From: JANXVV01 sp038230975
GTDB taxonomy: Bacteria; Planctomycetota; Phycisphaerae; Tepidisphaerales; Tepidisphaeraceae
Length of the DNA: 48,741 nucleotides
Direction of reading: 5' to 3'
Assembly: GCA_038230975.1 (NCBI GenBank)
Contig: JBBRMF010000004.1
Span: 1-48,741 of the forward strand
Shown: positions 34,875 through 42,890 of the stretch, one piece after another
Layout of the letters: every line of letters starts with the position of its first letter
How positions within the stretch are numbered: position 1 is the stretch's first letter
Notes under the pieces: generated by a model
The model's input: only the letters and a program-made list of their open reading frames with translations
Told to the model about the DNA's origin: nothing
The model's database searches: none
Made by a program: the position numbers and the translations under genes

Positions 34875-34959
34875 GGTGCCATGGGTTGCGGTACTCCGAG
34901 ACCCTGCGTCTTTAGTCGCACGACATGCACGGGTCTCGGAGCACCGCAACCCATTGCAC
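34875..34959. repeat. Inverted pair of GTAC-apex REP units
   Basis: Two 30-nt arms (34875-34904 starting GGTGCCATGGGTTGCGGTAC and 34930-34959) are nearly perfect complements. Each arm is a diverged copy of most of the unit at 5317-5354. Confidence 0.85.
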
Positions 34960-35031
34960 CCGGACTGTTTCGGAAGTTCTGACAGGACGTTAAAAGCTGT
35001 GTGGAAATCGCATAAAGGCAGGACGATCAAG

Positions 35032-36471
35032 ATGAAATTCAGTTGCATACTTTTTGGACGAGCATCGTGCCTGCACGTTACAACACTGTTCTGCGCCATG
35101 GTCGCATCAACCGCGCTCGCCGTTGAAAAGCCGGTCAGTTTTTACAATGACATCCGCCCGATCCTCACGGCTAATTGCAATGCCTGCCATAAGCCGGACA
35201 AAATGAAGGCCGAGTTGGATATGACCACCTTCGCCACTCTGATAAAAGGCGGCAAACATGGGAAGACCATCGTGGCCGGCAAACCTGTCGGCAGCCGACT
35301 GATCGAAGAGATCGCCGGTGACGACGCGAATATGCCCAAGGACGGTGATCCGCTCAAACCAGCCGAAGTGACCCTGATTACCCAGTGGATTGCACAAGGC
35401 GCGAAGGATGACACACCGCTCCCCGGGTCGGCCACGATCGAACTCCCGAAGTATGCCGTTGCTCCGGCCGTTACCAGTCTGGCATTTTCACCCGATGGTT
35501 CCCTGTTGGCCGTTGCCGGGTATCACGAGGTGCTGCTGCATAAAGGGGACGGATCTGGCATCGTCGGACGGCTCGTGGGAGAGATTCCGCGGATCGAATC
35601 ACTTGCCTTCTCTAAAGACGGTAAATTGTTGGCCGTTGCCGGTGGGGCACCGGCCGAGTTCGGGCAGGTGCAGATCTGGGATGTCGCGGCGCGAAAGAAT
35701 CTGAAGACGTTCCAGCCCAGCGGCGATACGCTCTACGGCGTCAGCTTTTCACCGGATGCCATGACCATCGCCTGCGGAGCCGCCGACAGAATCGTCCGGC
35801 GTATCAACATTGAAGATGGGAAGGTCGTCACCGAGTTCAAAGCCCATGCCGACTGGGTGCTGGCCACATGCTTCACGCTTGATGGTAAGCAAATGGTCTC
35901 CGGTGGACGCGACAAAGCTCTAAAACTAATCGACGTTGGCAGCGGTCGATTTGTCGACGATATCAACAACCCCCTGGAACAAATCCTCTGCATGGCTCGT
36001 CATCCCTCGCAGGACAGCGTGCTTTTCGGCGGTGATCTGGGCACCGCGCGACTCTACAGGATCAGCGATAATCAGGTCCGAACCGCCGGCCGCAACGACG
36101 CAAACCTGCTCGTCACCTTTGAACGACAACCCGGCTCCGTAAATGCCGTCGCCTTCAGCCCTGATGGTGGGCGAGTAGCGCTGGCGAGCGTCGGTGAAGT
36201 GCGCGTCTACGCCGCCGTTGGGGCCGGCACGATGAAGCCAATTCCGGACAAAGTCATCAAGGGAAAAAAGGCCATGAAGAAACCGATCGGCGAGATCCAG
36301 TCAACCGCGCAATTGATCCTCCCGGATCACACGGGCGCGGTTTTCGCCGTCGCGTGGAAGCCGGATGGCAGCATCATCGCCACCGCCGGACTCGATGGCA
36401 GCGTGAGATTCTTCGATGCCAAGAGCGGGGAACTGGTCAAGCGATTCGTGCCGGTTCCGATTGGAAATTGA
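35032..36471 (+). CDS. Planctomycete-type cytochrome c with WD40 propeller
   Basis: 479 aa from ATG 35032; the longer frame from 34876 only translates a REP. The signal segment is CLHVTTLFCAMVASTALAVE. A PSCyt1-type c-domain follows: SFYNDIRPILTANCNACHKPDKMKAELDM (CxxCH heme site near residue 58) and GDPLKPAEVTLITQWIAQGA. From about residue 140 come WD40-like blades (LAFSPDGSLLAVAG, VSFSPDAMTIACG, VAFSPDGGRVALA, VAWKPDGSIIATAG). This is the fourth gene of the DUF1549/DUF1501 run; a role as periplasmic redox or scaffold partner is inferred. Confidence 0.92.
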   Translation: MKFSCILFGRASCLHVTTLFCAMVASTALAVEKPVSFYNDIRPILTANCNACHKPDKMKAELDMTTFATLIKGGKHGKTIVAGKPVGSRLIEEIAGDDANMPKDGDPLKPAEVTLITQWIAQGAKDDTPLPGSATIELPKYAVAPAVTSLAFSPDGSLLAVAGYHEVLLHKGDGSGIVGRLVGEIPRIESLAFSKDGKLLAVAGGAPAEFGQVQIWDVAARKNLKTFQPSGDTLYGVSFSPDAMTIACGAADRIVRRINIEDGKVVTEFKAHADWVLATCFTLDGKQMVSGGRDKALKLIDVGSGRFVDDINNPLEQILCMARHPSQDSVLFGGDLGTARLYRISDNQVRTAGRNDANLLVTFERQPGSVNAVAFSPDGGRVALASVGEVRVYAAVGAGTMKPIPDKVIKGKKAMKKPIGEIQSTAQLILPDHTGAVFAVAWKPDGSIIATAGLDGSVRFFDAKSGELVKRFVPVPIGN

Positions 36472-36554
36472 CGTATGCCAATTCTTTCTTTTTTTCAGGA
36501 TGGAAGATATGTTATCCCCGGTTTCAAACTTCAAAACACGGCAAGGAAACTCAG

Positions 36555-37508
36555 ATGAACCCATTCGCTAAAAACGATCTTCTTTCGCATCGACCGTTGT
36601 CTGTCATCCGCGCAGTTGTAGCGTGGGTGTTGATGGCCGTGGTCTGTATGTCGATCGGCATCGCCGTGACGGCAGAGGATAAGTCGAACTCTGCGCCGGG
36701 CGGTAAGAGCGGTGATGCGGCTGCGACTAACGGAAAGATTGAAGTTGGCGTTCAGCTTTATAGTGTGCGGGCATTGTTAAATAAGGAAGTCACGGGCACT
36801 CTGGCCATCGTCAATCAAATGCACGTGACCGAGGTGGAAGTGGCCGGGTTGTATGGCCACATTGCCGAGAGCTTCCGAGATGAACTGAAGAAGGCCGGTC
36901 TTCGGGCGGTGGGGGTCCATTTTCAGTTCGATCGTTTCTCCAAAGACATCGACGGCCTGATCAAAGATGCCAAGGCGCTCGGGTGCGAGTACGTGACCTT
37001 GCCGTGGATTCCTCACCAGGGGGATTTCACGGCCGAGAATGCCAAAGAGGTTGCGGCGAAGTTCAACGAGTGGGGCAGCAAATGCGCCGCGGCCGGTTTG
37101 AAGTTCAATTATCATCCGCACGGCTATGAATTCCGTCCGTATCAGGATGGCACGGTCTTTGATCTTCTGGTGGCGGAAACCAAACCGGAATTTGTCAATT
37201 ATGAACTGGATATCTTCTGGGCTTTTGACGCCGGTGCCGACCCGGTCAAGCTGATGGAAAAGTATCCGAATCGATTCACACTCATGCACCTGAAAGACAT
37301 GAAAAAAGGAGTCAAAACTCCCAATTACAGCGGTGGTGAAAACGTGGAATCCGATGTTGCCCTCGGCACCGGACAGCTCGATTTGCCGGCCATTATCAAG
37401 GAGGCGAAAAAGATTGGGATCAAACACTATTTCATCGAAGATGAATCGAGCAAATCCGTACAACAGATTCCCGAAAGCATCGGCTATATCCGCAGTCTCG
37501 GATATTGA
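36555..37508 (+). CDS. Exported sugar phosphate isomerase/epimerase-like TIM barrel
   Basis: 317 aa from ATG 36555, with AAGGAAA 5 nt upstream. Hydrophobic signal or anchor VVAWVLMAVVCMSIGIAVTA. The AP-endonuclease-2/xylose-isomerase-like barrel starts EVGVQLYSVRALLNKE and includes LPWIPHQGDFT, KFNYHPHGYEF (metal His) and NYELDIFWAFDAGADPV (metal Asp). Later come FTLMHLKDMKKGV and HYFIEDESS with further metal ligands. An exported form is common in planctomycetes and linked to carbohydrate breakdown; substrate unknown. Confidence 0.87.
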   Translation: MNPFAKNDLLSHRPLSVIRAVVAWVLMAVVCMSIGIAVTAEDKSNSAPGGKSGDAAATNGKIEVGVQLYSVRALLNKEVTGTLAIVNQMHVTEVEVAGLYGHIAESFRDELKKAGLRAVGVHFQFDRFSKDIDGLIKDAKALGCEYVTLPWIPHQGDFTAENAKEVAAKFNEWGSKCAAAGLKFNYHPHGYEFRPYQDGTVFDLLVAETKPEFVNYELDIFWAFDAGADPVKLMEKYPNRFTLMHLKDMKKGVKTPNYSGGENVESDVALGTGQLDLPAIIKEAKKIGIKHYFIEDESSKSVQQIPESIGYIRSLGY

Positions 37509-37550
37509 GGGAAATGTTGGCCAATCATGCGTGGGCATTTACCTTTGGTA

Positions 37551-37579
37551 TTGACAGAGTAGGGCAACGCGATAAGAAT
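37551..37579 (+). promoter_or_regulatory. Candidate sigma-70 promoter for tRNA-His/hisF
   Basis: TTGACA (37551-37556), a 17-nt spacer, then AAGAAT (37574-37579; 4 of 6 match TATAAT). It lies about 55 nt before the tRNA and just after the stop of the upstream gene. Confidence 0.5.
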
Positions 37580-37634
37580 TGCGCAGCTTGATGCGAGCCA
37601 TCCCTGGACTTCGGGGAAGGCTTGCCGTTTGATG

Positions 37635-37707
37635 GTGGCCGTAGCTCAGTTGGTAGAGCTCCAGGTTGTGGTCCTGGATGTCGCGGGTTCGAGTCCCGTC
37701 GGTCACC
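37635..37707 (+). tRNA. tRNA-His (GTG)
   Basis: Cloverleaf by eye: acceptor GTGGCCG/CGGTCAC, D-arm GCTC...GAGC, anticodon stem CCAGG/CCTGG with loop TTGTGGT (anticodon GTG), T-arm CGGGTTCGAGTCCCG. G at 37634 supplies the G-1 that pairs with C73 at 37707, the hallmark of tRNA-His. CCA is not encoded. hisF starts 18 nt later. Confidence 0.96.
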
Positions 37708-37725
37708 CTTTCTTTTTCCCCTCCC

Positions 37726-38496
37726 ATGCTTACCCGACGCATTATCCCGTGTTTGGATGTCGATCGTGGCCGCGTTGTCAAAGGCGTCAAGTTTTTTGAT
37801 CATGTCGACGCTGGTGACCCGATCGCGCAGGCAAAGCGATATCAGGATGCCGGGGCGGATGAGTTGGTGTTTTACGACATCAGCGCCAGCCATGAAGGCC
37901 GTGGCATCATGGCTGATCTTGTGTCAAAAGTCGTTGAAGAATGCTTCATGCCATTGACGGTGGGCGGTGGGATTCGCACGTTGGAAGACGCCACGCGATT
38001 GATTCAAGCCGGCGCGGAAAAAGTCAGCCTGAACTCAGCGGCGGTAAAGAACCCCGCGTTGATCGCCGAGGTGTCGCGTAAGTTCGGCTGTTGCGCGACG
38101 GTGCTGGGGCTCGATGCCAACCGGGTGACCGAGAACGGCATCGAAACCTGGTATGTCTTCGTCAACGGCGGGCGTGTCAACACCGGCATCAAGGTGATGG
38201 ATTGGGTCAAGCAAGCCGAGGGTTTAGGGGCCGGAGAAATCGTCTTAAATGTGATGAACGCCGACGGAACCACGAGCGGATACGATCTGGAAATGACCGC
38301 GGCTGTGAGTGATGCGGTCAAAGTTCCAGTAGTGGCCAGCGGTGGGGCGGGGTCACCGCAGCACATGCTGGAGGTGCTCACGACCGGTCACGCCGATGCC
38401 GCATTGGCGGCGAGTATTTTTCACTTCGGGCAATATACGGTCGGGCAGGTGAAGCAGTTTCTGAATGAACATGATGTGCCTGTACGGTTGACCTGA
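37726..38496 (+). CDS. hisF: Imidazole glycerol phosphate synthase cyclase subunit
   Basis: 256 aa from ATG 37726; the open frame upstream overlaps the tRNA. HisF closes imidazole glycerol phosphate and releases AICAR, using ammonia from HisH. Catalytic Asp in RIIPCLDVDRGRVVKG and in TVLGLDANRV are present, as are the phosphate loops LTVGGGIRT and VVASGGAGS. The loop usually read as SMDRDGT is VMNADGT here, keeping the second Asp and changing the first. hisH and other his genes are not adjacent; instead tRNA-His lies just upstream. Confidence 0.96.
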   Translation: MLTRRIIPCLDVDRGRVVKGVKFFDHVDAGDPIAQAKRYQDAGADELVFYDISASHEGRGIMADLVSKVVEECFMPLTVGGGIRTLEDATRLIQAGAEKVSLNSAAVKNPALIAEVSRKFGCCATVLGLDANRVTENGIETWYVFVNGGRVNTGIKVMDWVKQAEGLGAGEIVLNVMNADGTTSGYDLEMTAAVSDAVKVPVVASGGAGSPQHMLEVLTTGHADAALAASIFHFGQYTVGQVKQFLNEHDVPVRLT

Positions 38497-38561
38497 GTGA
38501 TTTCAAAATCAACAATTGAGCTCGGCATCTTCGGTTTACTCATCGCATTGAAAGGATGAGC

Positions 38562-39218
38562 ATGTCATCACCCAAAGATAATCGATCCTCGCTCTCCTAC
38601 CGGGATTCTGTCGCCGATCGAAGGAGTAAAGCACAATTACGAAGCGAATCGTTGCGCGATATCCGAGCGACAGCTTTGGCTGTTATCGTAAGCTTAGAGT
38701 TTCTTATTTCTGCCGTTCTCTTCATTTGGGCCTTGTTTCAGTTCTTGATGGGGTATTCTGTAGAAGCAATCTTTTTTGTGGTAGTGCTCGCTTGGCCACT
38801 TTGGATACTGGGAAAGCGGATCATCGAGAAACTATTTCCTATACGTACGGGTTATGAAGACGATGGCAACGCAGTTGCGGTCTCGGAACACGCTCGAATT
38901 GAAGTTGCCGTCGCGCTTACTCCGAAAGCAGTGCGCGCGAGACAAACAAATCCAACCGGGCGAACCGGAACTACTGCGCGATTTCGGCCAATTGTTTCGC
39001 CGCCTTTAATTGCACCGAGCGAAATGACTTTGGCGACGAAAAAAGAAGCCATGCGTCGTTGGCGTCGGTTGAGGTGGAAGAACGGTTTTGGAGCAGTAGG
39101 AAACTTTATTGCGAGCGCCTTGTTTGCCGTCATTCTGGGTTTCGGGGCTCTCTGGGTATACCGCCCGATTATGATGGCGCAACTGTTTTTTTCCTGTTCG
39201 GGAAGCGTTGAATTTTGA
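38562..39218 (+). CDS. Hypothetical membrane protein (218 aa)
   Basis: ATG 38562 is taken because AAAGGA sits 5 nt upstream; ATG 38556 overlaps that site. Two adjacent membrane segments (ALAVIVSLEFLISAVLFIWALF and AIFFVVVLAWPLWILG, about residues 33-80), a long basic cytoplasmic-like stretch with Arg/Thr, and a third segment near the C-terminus (ASALFAVILGFGALWVY). No family recognised. Convergent with dprA, whose stop is 3 nt away. Confidence 0.65.
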   Translation: MSSPKDNRSSLSYRDSVADRRSKAQLRSESLRDIRATALAVIVSLEFLISAVLFIWALFQFLMGYSVEAIFFVVVLAWPLWILGKRIIEKLFPIRTGYEDDGNAVAVSEHARIEVAVALTPKAVRARQTNPTGRTGTTARFRPIVSPPLIAPSEMTLATKKEAMRRWRRLRWKNGFGAVGNFIASALFAVILGFGALWVYRPIMMAQLFFSCSGSVEF

Positions 39219-39221
39219 AAT

Positions 39222-40361
39222 TTAGCGTCTTCGCGCGAAGGTCTGTCCATCCACCCGTTTCACAAGTCCTTTGAGGGTCAAAAACGTCAGCTCTTGCAGG
39301 ATGACCGACGCCTCAAGTTTCGTGCGATCCATGAGGAGATCGACGTTGGCACTGTCATGTTCAAGATGTTTCAAGATGAGTTGTTGCCTTGCGGCTAAGC
39401 CGGCAAGCGGCGGGGGAGTTGGAATCGACGGTTCATCAGACACCGGTGCGGCGAACAATGTGGGTTCATGTGCCTCAATCGGCAACGGTCCTAAACCGTT
39501 CAGCAGGTCATCCAGGCAAGCGGCGAGAATCGCTCCGTCGCGAATCAATTGATGCGGCCCGGCAGACATCGGATTATCAACGCGTCCGGGCATGGCGAAC
39601 ACCGGCCGACCATGATCTTCACCTGCTTGGCGGGCGGTGATTAGTGCGCCGCTGCGCTCGGCGGCCTCGGTGACGAGCACGCCGCGCGAGAGACCGGCGA
39701 TGATGCGGTTGCGGCGGGGGAAGTTGTCGGCCAGCGGTGGCGTGCCGAGAGGATACTCACTGACCACCGCCCCGCGCGTGGCAATTTGATCAAACAGCGC
39801 CGCATTTTCCGGAGGATACGGCACATCCACCCCACTGCCCAGCACGGCGATCGTGCGGCCGTGCGGGTGCGAGAGCGCGCCGCGATGCGCAGCCGAATCC
39901 GTTCCCCGCGCGCCGCCACTCACCACCGTCATTCCAGAGCCGGCCAACAGCGCTCCGAATCGCTCGGCTTGTTCACGTCCGTAGTAACTACACTTGCGGC
40001 TGCCGACGATCGCAAAACCATTCAAATCACGCGGCTCCAGCGTCCCGCGCACAAACAGCACGGACGGTGGATCGGGGATCGATCGCAGCATCAATGGGTA
40101 CAAATCGTCGTCCGGCGATAAAAGCAAAACGCCTTTAGCCTTGGCTTGCGCAATTTGGTCGTCGACCAGCCCGGCAGCATCTTTCAGCGAACGATGAATC
40201 GATTCAGATTTGCGCGTGCCGATCCCTTCGACTTGCGAAAGCAGGTGAGCGGACGCGTTGCAAGCCGCTTCAATCCCGCCGGTTGCTTCGATCAATCGCT
40301 TGGAAAGAATCGGGCCGATGCCGGCTGTAAGTGAAAGTTGAATCCAATGCCGAAGTGCCAC
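39222..40361 (-). CDS. dprA: DNA-processing protein DprA
   Basis: 379 aa. The N-terminal SAM/HhH-like region (about 1-75) is followed by the Rossmann-fold DprA core: FAIVGSRKCSYYGREQAERF, VVSGGARGTDSAAHRGAL, TIAVLGSGVDVPYPPEN, EYPLGTPPLADNFPRRNRII and VLVTEAAERSGALITARQA. A C-terminal winged-helix region (about 325-379) is present. DprA loads RecA on incoming single-stranded DNA during transformation. It starts 2 nt after the aroB stop, as one operon. Confidence 0.96.
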   Translation of the reverse strand: MALRHWIQLSLTAGIGPILSKRLIEATGGIEAACNASAHLLSQVEGIGTRKSESIHRSLKDAAGLVDDQIAQAKAKGVLLLSPDDDLYPLMLRSIPDPPSVLFVRGTLEPRDLNGFAIVGSRKCSYYGREQAERFGALLAGSGMTVVSGGARGTDSAAHRGALSHPHGRTIAVLGSGVDVPYPPENAALFDQIATRGAVVSEYPLGTPPLADNFPRRNRIIAGLSRGVLVTEAAERSGALITARQAGEDHGRPVFAMPGRVDNPMSAGPHQLIRDGAILAACLDDLLNGLGPLPIEAHEPTLFAAPVSDEPSIPTPPPLAGLAARQQLILKHLEHDSANVDLLMDRTKLEASVILQELTFLTLKGLVKRVDGQTFARRR

Positions 40362-40363
40362 AG

Positions 40364-41455
40364 TTACCCCCGCAAACTTTCCACCGCTTCATGTATCAAT
40401 TCCGCCGAGAGATCATCGCGAATGATCGCGTGACCGATCCGATCCAGCAACACGAATCGAATTTTCCCGCTCTTGACCTTCTTATCGAAAATCATCGCAT
40501 CGACCACCGCCTGCGTATCCAGTTTCATTCCATTGACCGGCAGACCGGCCCGCTTAATGACATTGAGGATTCTTTCCTGCGAGGATTGATCCAGCAAACC
40601 AAGCTGATGAGACACATGAACCGCAGCGGCCATCCCCAGTGCCACCGCTTCACCGTGCGAGTATTGATATTGCGATATTGTCTCGATGGCATGGCCAAAG
40701 GTATGGCCGAAATTGAGATGAGCGCGCTCACCGCGTTCAAATTGATCCGCTTCGACGACGCGCGCTTTGATCGCCACGTTATGAGCCACGAGCGCGGTGA
40801 GGTAATCCAGATCGAGTGAAAGCGCCTTGGTGATGTTGAGTTCGAGCGCGGCAAATCCATCGGCATCGCGAATGCAATCGTGCTTGATGCACTCGGCCAA
40901 ACCGCCGCGTAGCTCACGAGGGGGCAGCGTCTTGAGCACCTCCGGATCGGCGAACACCGCGATCGGCTGATGAAACGCCCCGATGAGATTCTTCCCCACT
41001 GCGTGATTGATCCCGGTCTTCCCACCCACGCTGGCATCGACCATGGCCAGCAGAGTGGTCGGCACTTGAACGAACGGAACGCCGCGCAGCAAGGTCGCGG
41101 CGACGAACCCGGCCATGTCGCCGATCACACCCCCGCCAAGCGCCACCACCGGTGTGCCGCGATCGATCTTCGCGCTCAGGAACTGATCGTACAAGGGCAG
41201 AAGGTATTCAATTGTTTTGTACGTTTCGCCGGCGGGAATCGTCGCAAAAATTCCTTCAAGCCCCGCGGCCTGCAACGACGTTTCGAATGCCTTGCGATGC
41301 AATGGCCCCACGCGGGAATCCGTGACGACGGCGACCTTGCGGGATTTCATCGTCGATGCCAGCGACGCACCAATCCCGGCAAGAAGTCCGGAGCGAACCG
41401 TGATGTCGTAAGGAGAACCGGGAAGATTGACGTGAACCACACTGCCGCCATTCAT
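40364..41455 (-). CDS. aroB: 3-dehydroquinate synthase
   Basis: 363 aa from ATG 41455; the frame is open to 41521, but the extra residues are not family-like. NAD- and metal-binding motifs: PAGETYKTIE, VALGGGVIGDMAGFVAA, QVPTTLLAMVDASVGGKTGI, ELRGGLAECIKHDCIRD (metal Glu) and HLNFGHTFGHAIE (metal His), then HGEAVALGM. It converts DAHP to 3-dehydroquinate, the second step of the shikimate pathway. Upstream partner of dprA. Confidence 0.96.
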   Translation of the reverse strand: MNGGSVVHVNLPGSPYDITVRSGLLAGIGASLASTMKSRKVAVVTDSRVGPLHRKAFETSLQAAGLEGIFATIPAGETYKTIEYLLPLYDQFLSAKIDRGTPVVALGGGVIGDMAGFVAATLLRGVPFVQVPTTLLAMVDASVGGKTGINHAVGKNLIGAFHQPIAVFADPEVLKTLPPRELRGGLAECIKHDCIRDADGFAALELNITKALSLDLDYLTALVAHNVAIKARVVEADQFERGERAHLNFGHTFGHAIETISQYQYSHGEAVALGMAAAVHVSHQLGLLDQSSQERILNVIKRAGLPVNGMKLDTQAVVDAMIFDKKVKSGKIRFVLLDRIGHAIIRDDLSAELIHEAVESLRG

Positions 41456-41513
41456 GCGGCGGATTGTAGCGAAGCAATTGTTGATGTCGAACATCGTTGA
41501 ATGCGGACAAGTT

Positions 41514-41810
41514 CTAATCACCGAAAAGAGATTTTAAATCGCGCGCACCGTGAATGATTCGAATTACTTGTAGCGGTTTCGCATCAGGCCTATATACAAT
41601 CAGATAGGACCGGACGCGCCAAAAGCGATACGTTGCGTCCAGAATTTCTTCCCGTGTGTGGCCAAGATTCGGCATGTCCGCCACACGGTTGAAGGCCGAT
41701 CGGAACTCCTCACGCAACCGATCGGCCGCATCAATATTGTGTTCAGCAATATAGTTCCAGATCTGGAGTAAGTCCGTTCGCGCACGGCGAGTAAGTCTGT
41801 ATCGAGACAT
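41514..41810 (-). CDS. RelE/ParE-type toxin
   Basis: 98 aa from ATG 41810, 10 nt after the antitoxin stop. ParE-family pattern: MSRYRLTRRARTDLLQIWNY, DRLREEFRSAFNRVADMPNLGH, and the strand-rich end RSYLIVYRPDAKPLQVIRIIHGARD. ParE toxins act on gyrase; RelE relatives cleave mRNA. The RARTDL.IW.Y start and the CopG/ParD-type partner favour ParE, but the target is inferred. Confidence 0.9.
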   Translation of the reverse strand: MSRYRLTRRARTDLLQIWNYIAEHNIDAADRLREEFRSAFNRVADMPNLGHTREEILDATYRFWRVRSYLIVYRPDAKPLQVIRIIHGARDLKSLFGD

Positions 41811-41820
41811 CTTCCCAAAT

Positions 41821-42102
41821 TCAAATTGATTGCCGTCGGCGCTCTGCACCAAGGCGTTCGATCTCCAGGAAAACCTCTTCGCCGTCAATGAGGTCGCCTC
41901 GGTCAGCCTCGTCGATTCCAAATTGAATCTCTTGCTTCAATTCAACGATTGCGGCTTGTCTGATGATTTCTCTTTCCTTCAATAGTCGGAGCCCTTCATC
42001 GATCATTTCGCTTGGCGTCAAATATCGCCCGGATGCAATCCAATCCTCGATGAAACGTTCTTGATCGGGGGAGAGTGCAATCTGAAGCGTTCGCGATTCC
42101 AT
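41821..42102 (-). CDS. ParD/CopG-like antitoxin
   Basis: 93 aa from ATG 42102 (ATG 42108 also possible). N-terminal ribbon-helix-helix pattern: LQIALSPDQERFIEDWIASGRYLTPSEMIDEGLRLLKERE, then an acidic tail (GIDEADRGDLIDGEEVF) that would bind the toxin. Precedes the toxin in one operon. TTGACA at 42138-42133 with a weak TACGCT 18 nt later could drive it, giving an almost leaderless transcript; such antitoxins usually repress their own operon. Confidence 0.88.
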   Translation of the reverse strand: MESRTLQIALSPDQERFIEDWIASGRYLTPSEMIDEGLRLLKEREIIRQAAIVELKQEIQFGIDEADRGDLIDGEEVFLEIERLGAERRRQSI

Positions 42103-42202
42103 ATTCATAGCGTACAAAATATTGAATGTTTCTGTCAACAGATTTCACGAGTTTACATGCTTTATCACTGCAACTGACGGATGTGGTTGATATACTGATA
42201 GC

Positions 42203-42859
42203 ATGGAAGCGATCTTGGAAAAATTGGTGCAATCGCCGAAATTCCCTCGATATGTTGGGGAATTGAACGAAGTGCTTCGGCTTGAGGATGCCGCGCGCAA
42301 GCGGTTTCGCGAGACATTGGACGAGGATGTCCGTGAGGAATTTATTAATGGGGAGGTGGTGACGCACATGCCAGCCAGGGATCGACATTCCGTATCGGTG
42401 CAAAATATCGGGCGATTATTGAGTGTCTTTGTGCAAATCAATCGTCTTGGTGCGATTCGGTCAGAGCAGGCTCTAACGGAGTTTAGTCGAAATGATTATG
42501 CTCCGGACATTTGTTTTTGGCGCGTCGACGAAGCATCTCGCTTTGCAGGGGATACATTGATTTACCCGGTGCCGGCATTCATTTGTGAGGTGCTTTCGCC
42601 AAGTACGGAATCGCGCGACAGAGGAGTAAAGTTCGAGGACTACGCCGCCCATGGGGTCCTTGAATACTGGATGGTGGATTCGGAACTGAAGTTTATCGAA
42701 CAGTATTTTCTTCGCGAGTCGGAATACCAACTTGCCGGAAAGTTTACCGAAGGGGTGATCCACAGCCGCGCGATCGAGCATTTTGAGATGCCGGTTGCGG
42801 CAGCGTTTGATGATCAGGCTAACCTTGAAGCCCTGCGGAAGCTTCTCGCGGCTTCGTAA
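42203..42859 (+). CDS. Uma2 family (DUF820) PD-(D/E)XK endonuclease-like protein
   Basis: 218 aa. Uma2 landmarks: REEFINGEVVTHMPARDRHS near residue 47, NDYAPDICFW (catalytic Asp) near 97, FICEVLSPSTESRDRGVKFEDYAAHGVLEYWMVD near 123-156 with the Glu and Lys of the PD-(D/E)XK core. The biological role of Uma2 proteins is unknown; they are numerous in planctomycetes and cyanobacteria. Divergent from the antitoxin gene, with 100 nt between starts. Confidence 0.9.
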   Translation: MEAILEKLVQSPKFPRYVGELNEVLRLEDAARKRFRETLDEDVREEFINGEVVTHMPARDRHSVSVQNIGRLLSVFVQINRLGAIRSEQALTEFSRNDYAPDICFWRVDEASRFAGDTLIYPVPAFICEVLSPSTESRDRGVKFEDYAAHGVLEYWMVDSELKFIEQYFLRESEYQLAGKFTEGVIHSRAIEHFEMPVAAAFDDQANLEALRKLLAAS

Positions 42860-42890
42860 AGGCAGATTCGATAAGTTGATGCTATCCTTC

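Noticed and set aside
37635..37707. tRNA-His as an integration site for an island
   Set aside because: No integrase, no repeated tRNA 3' end and ordinary chromosomal genes on both sides.
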